From positions 1 to 64,000 of the forward strand of contig JAXGGA010004463.1 of NCBI GenBank assembly GCA_038373865.1: 64,000 nt of DNA, in the 5' to 3' direction. Below the pieces are notes generated by a model. The model ran no database searches, was not told the DNA's origin, and was given only the letters and a program-made list of their open reading frames with translations. Positions within the stretch are counted from its first letter, which is position 1, and each line of letters begins with the position of its first letter. The translations under genes and the position numbers were made by a program. This document shows positions 60,782 to 64,000 of the stretch, piece after piece. This DNA is from Uloborus plumipes. Lineage: Eukaryota > Arthropoda > Arachnida > Araneae > Uloboridae.

Positions 60782-61564
60782 TTGGATTATTAATAACAGC
60801 GTTGAAGTTATCAATCTACTCAATATGCTAGACATAAATAGCCTTGAAACCTTTTGATTTTGAAAATCTTTTTACCAACATCCCCCTTTATGAACTTTTT
60901 TCCACTGTGTCTGAGCTTTTTAGCTCTGTGAATGACACACTCAATTTGAATGAAAGCTTTTTTTCTTAATCTGTTTAAATTTTGCATTTTCAATAATTTT
61001 TTTAAAAATGGTAATTCATGTTTTCAGCAAATTAATGGTATTGCAATGGGAGCTAATTTTAGTTCTACCCTTGCCAACCTTTTTCTCTTGTTTTATGAAC
61101 GAAAATTTTCGATTGAAAACCCCTCCTCTACACCTCTCTGTTGTAGATACATTGATGACCTTCTATGCATTCATTTTTCCAATTTCTCTGAGCTCAGCAA
61201 AACTATCTATCATAACTCCTTAACGCTTAAAAAAACTAGTCAAAATCAAAAATTTTTTAATTTCTTGGACATTAACATAGAAATTGGCTCCCTCTGTTAC
61301 ACTACGATCTATGATAAAAGACGTGAATTCCAATTCAAAGTCAATAGCCTACAAGATTATAATTCCTGTCTTAGCAAAAAAATTTTCATTGGCATCATTA
61401 TTTCACAAGCCTTGCGAATTAAAAGAATTTGTAACACTGAAACTGCTTTTAATTTAGAATTTTTTCTTCTTAAAAATAAACTGGTTGACAACAATTTTCC
61501 GAAAAATCTAATTAAAAATGTTTGCTCAAGTATAACCTTTAATAACGACTTTGCTTCACTGTAA
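60782..61564 (+). pseudogene. Reverse transcriptase fragment, right arm (inverted copy)
   Basis: Plus strand mirror of the left-arm fragment. The open part 60950-61564 (204 codons) differs from the left copy at only about eight residues (for example Thr/Ala after GIAMG, Lys/Glu before RKF, Asn/His after LLCI). It keeps QINGIAMG, RYIDDLL and FLDINIEIG. It shares the seven-T frameshift (60958-60964) with the left copy, so that break predates duplication. It has an extra T at 60852-60855 that the left copy lacks, so a second break arose later. Not functional. Confidence 0.75.
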
Positions 61565-62209
61565 CTGTTTAACTGTTCAAACGTATGAAATCGCTGGAAG
61601 AAACCATTTCAGGATTGCAGTGGTGGACATTTTTTTGAGCACGTGTAAATAGAGACCGGAACGGACTAGGATTTGCTTTTTGGACACGGATTTACCTTAT
61701 ATATTTTTTGCATTGACAACTGGACTGTCTCTGGATTTGCTGGATATGTTTTTGGTTTTTTCACGCGGATTTTCAGGTGAGATGTTTTTATTTTCATAGC
61801 AGGACCGTACTGTGGGTGGCTGATTTTTGGGAATTTTATTCCTAATCGGTCGAGGCGAAACCCCTGCTTTTAGTTTTAGGTTTTTGTTCTAATGTGCGGT
61901 TTGCAGGCTCACATTGGTGCTTTTTGCCCAATGAAGATCTGTAGACTGCATATTTTGAACTTAAACATCCTCTTTATAGTTTATTTTTAAAATTTTTTGG
62001 TCTTTCGACCACTCTTGAATCCCCAACGGCTGATGAGCTCTGGATTCAACCTTTCTCCTTTCACTTCTCCTAATGTGCCATTTTCTATTTTCTATTTCAT
62101 TATTAATTTTTTATTTGTATTTTTATATACTTGGCTTTGTAGTTTAGCTGCTTTGCGCATCTATGGGCTTTTGGTGTGGTCTCTTCGTCTTTCTTCCTAC
62201 AATTCTGTT

Positions 62210-62215
<6 letters not shown>

Positions 62216-62263
<48 letters not shown>
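62216..62263. repeat. (TA)n microsatellite right of the RT palindrome
   Basis: About 24 TA dinucleotides, preceded by a 90-bp T-rich unique segment after the right palindrome arm. Confidence 0.9.
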
Positions 62264-62264
<1 letters not shown>

Positions 62265-64000
62265 TTTCCTGCCGTAATAGTTTTTTTTTCCAATATGTAA
62301 TTGTTTATTTATTTTATTTTATTTATTTTTTGATACACAAAAGCTTTCCTACAATTATTAAGCATTTTCAAGAAGATCTCTCTCTATGTAGAAATGCATC
62401 ATGAGTCCATACGTATTCCCGCCATTTAAATATAATCCACGTGTTTGAGACAATAAACTGCTCAATTTATAGCTTCATAACAAGATACGATGCGTCTAGC
62501 TATTTGCCACATCCAAAGATAATAACATTCAGTGTTTCATATTTCCGTTCTCTAAAGTTTTGTGAGCAAAACGATGCTGTTGAAGTGTTGACACAACTCA
62601 GCATTTTTACATTTCTTGTTCCTCTACCATTGACTTCTTCTCAAACGAAAAGAGCAGTTGACCTGGACCTTTCAACAGGCAGCATTTCATCTCGAGTTGG
62701 AGTGACAGACACCTGCCTACGTCTCTCTTGACCCCTTCAAATATCTCGCATAACAGCTCATTTTTATTAATTTTGTTTCTACAAATTTCCAAGATGTAAA
62801 TAGTCATAGTAGATGTGTTTGCTTAATATTTCGCCTCAACTACGATGCAAATAGTTCTATTATTTTTTCGTGGCGTCTAGTGAACTTAGGATGGTCATGA
62901 CATTAACAACAGCAAGAGTATAAATCAAAAATCTTCATTCATTTTTTCCCCTCTGTCTGTCACTTTTCATTCTCTTCTTTACGAATTTAGTTAGAGAAAT
63001 CCTCATTTCCCTTTTTTCTTCAATGATATCAATTGTTATTATTTTTAACGCTTTTCTTTTATTTTTGAAAAAAAAAAGTCTGTTAGATGTCCTACAGTTT
63101 CTAGTGTTTAATCTAAGAATTTTACGTCCTATTTTTTACTAATGCTGCAACATTAGCTAGTGGTCCCAATTTTCTTCAAATCATTTGAAGGTAACTATAA
63201 GCTATAACGGTTAACTTCGCACCATTTTAAAATTTGAAACATATTTGATTAGTTTTGAAATAAGGTTTCTATTCCTTATTTTCCAAAAAAGTTGACAATA
63301 TTTTAGAAAGCTAATTGAATCATTCAGTCCTAAGTAAATATTAAATTTACCGTGATTAAGTGCGTAATGGAATTGCTGGTCATCTGTACGCATTCACTAA
63401 AATTGAGTAATACAATTTTTATAAATTGAAAATATGTTTTAAGAATACAAGAATAAAATTAAGTTATTTTGCTTTACATTAAAAGAGTCTAGTTATTCGT
63501 CGATTGGAAAATTTATTCTTATTTGCTGGTGCAAAGCCTGTTTCGTTCTCAAAACAAGATAAACAAGTAAGAAATGTAATATATCAAGTTTTCACAGCTT
63601 TTCACAAGAGAATAAGAATTAGTAAAATAATTAAAAAAGCATTTTATTATTTCATTACTTCAGCTTATTTTACCTCTAAAGAGTATGGTTTGAGAGATGA
63701 TTTATCAAACTTGAAGTATTTATTCTATGGAAGATGTTAAAAAACAGCACCTTTATTGGCGCTCAGTTTGAGAAGAGATAAGCAGTTTCTAGGGGACAGA
63801 TCTTGCGTGAAATTTGTACACTAATTATTTTTTTTAGTTTTTTTTGTTATTGAATCATAATAATTTAAAAATAAAAAAACGCGCTCTTTTGACCGCTCTT
63901 GATTTAAATGAGGGTGAAAAGTTTAAATTACTGCCTAAAAAATTTCCAGAAATATAATGGAACTAGAATTTTAAACGCAGTAGTTTTAGTTTTTGTCTCA
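62264..64000. other. Stretch without recognised gene
   Basis: The frames at 62441-62731 and 63504-63740 have no recognised domain. I looked here for the next LIX1 exon, which should continue with a cysteine-, lysine- and alanine-rich segment after GSFQ, and did not find it. Confidence 0.45.

Larger units (their letters stand above)
59385..62128. repeat. Large palindrome: two inverted copies of a retroelement 3-prime fragment
   Basis: Left arm 59385-60730 and right arm 60781-62128 are reverse complements with very few differences; the spacer is about 50 bp. Paired landmarks sum to about 121,511-121,512 throughout. Each arm holds the reverse transcriptase fragment and about 550 bp of non-coding sequence beyond it. 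The spacer continues the minus-strand reading frame of the left copy, so the left copy is the longer one at its 5-prime side. The right side extends about 90 bp further at the 3-prime side before a TA tract. Confidence 0.9.

Noticed and set aside
62028..62060. CTGATGAG followed by a TTGAATCC/GGATTCAA stem, suggestive of a hammerhead ribozyme as found in Penelope-like elements
   Set aside because: No GAAA box follows at the right distance after a second stem, and I could not pair a stem III with a cleavage triplet. The GAAAC near 61857 is too far away and on the wrong side.

Overview
This is an AT-rich, intron- and transposon-dominated stretch of an animal nuclear genome. The only host coding sequence I can support is one internal exon (57738-57901, + strand) of a LIX1/lowfat family gene. 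The exon, the very large introns or intergenic space around it, and the mix of Tc1/mariner, hAT, Helitron, tRNA-derived SINE and Penelope-like remnants suggest an arthropod, possibly a chelicerate. That taxonomic guess is inference. No bacterial-type genes, operons or CRISPR arrays are present, and almost all short open frames look like chance frames in AT-rich sequence.

Layout: 1-300 is a degenerate tandem repeat. 2.1-3.4 kb is an element bounded by TA and inverted repeats. 3.8-5.1 kb holds a dispersed repeat (second copy at 58 kb), a CACTG-type element and two small TA-flanked MITEs. 6.8-7.4 kb is a hAT-type MITE with a perfect 8-bp target duplication. 9508-14265 is a head-to-tail array of three Helitron-like elements, the last two near-identical copies of about 1.94 kb carrying internal minisatellites. 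15.9-17.7 kb has two more CACTG elements. 18.7-20.2 kb is a dead Tc1-like transposon with a 406-bp MITE nested in its transposase. 20.3-24 kb has rearranged dispersed repeats around a 654-bp palindromic MITE. 27058-30262 is a Helitron containing a 1.7-kb hAT element. 31-35.5 kb carries further MITEs, a near-perfect 634-bp palindrome and a tandem repeat of about 250 bp. 36044-37993 is a 1.95-kb hAT element with perfect target duplication.

41.3-47.7 kb contains three copies of one Helentron-like family, the third inserted inside the second in the opposite orientation. 48.3-51.5 kb has a palindromic element, a three-level nest of MITEs, a hAT MITE and a SINE. 55.6-58.8 kb brings three more terminal-inverted-repeat elements around the LIX1 exon. 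59.4-62.1 kb is a giant palindrome (arms about 1.35 kb) made of two inverted copies of a Penelope-like reverse transcriptase fragment. 62.3-64 kb shows nothing I can name.

Nothing here amounts to a new cooperating gene system. The interest lies in transposon architecture: tandem Helitron arrays, self-nesting, a higher-order repeat expansion inside a non-autonomous element, a self-complementary repeat family, and a large reverse-transcriptase palindrome. Identities and boundaries were judged by eye, so they are approximate except where target-site duplications fix them.
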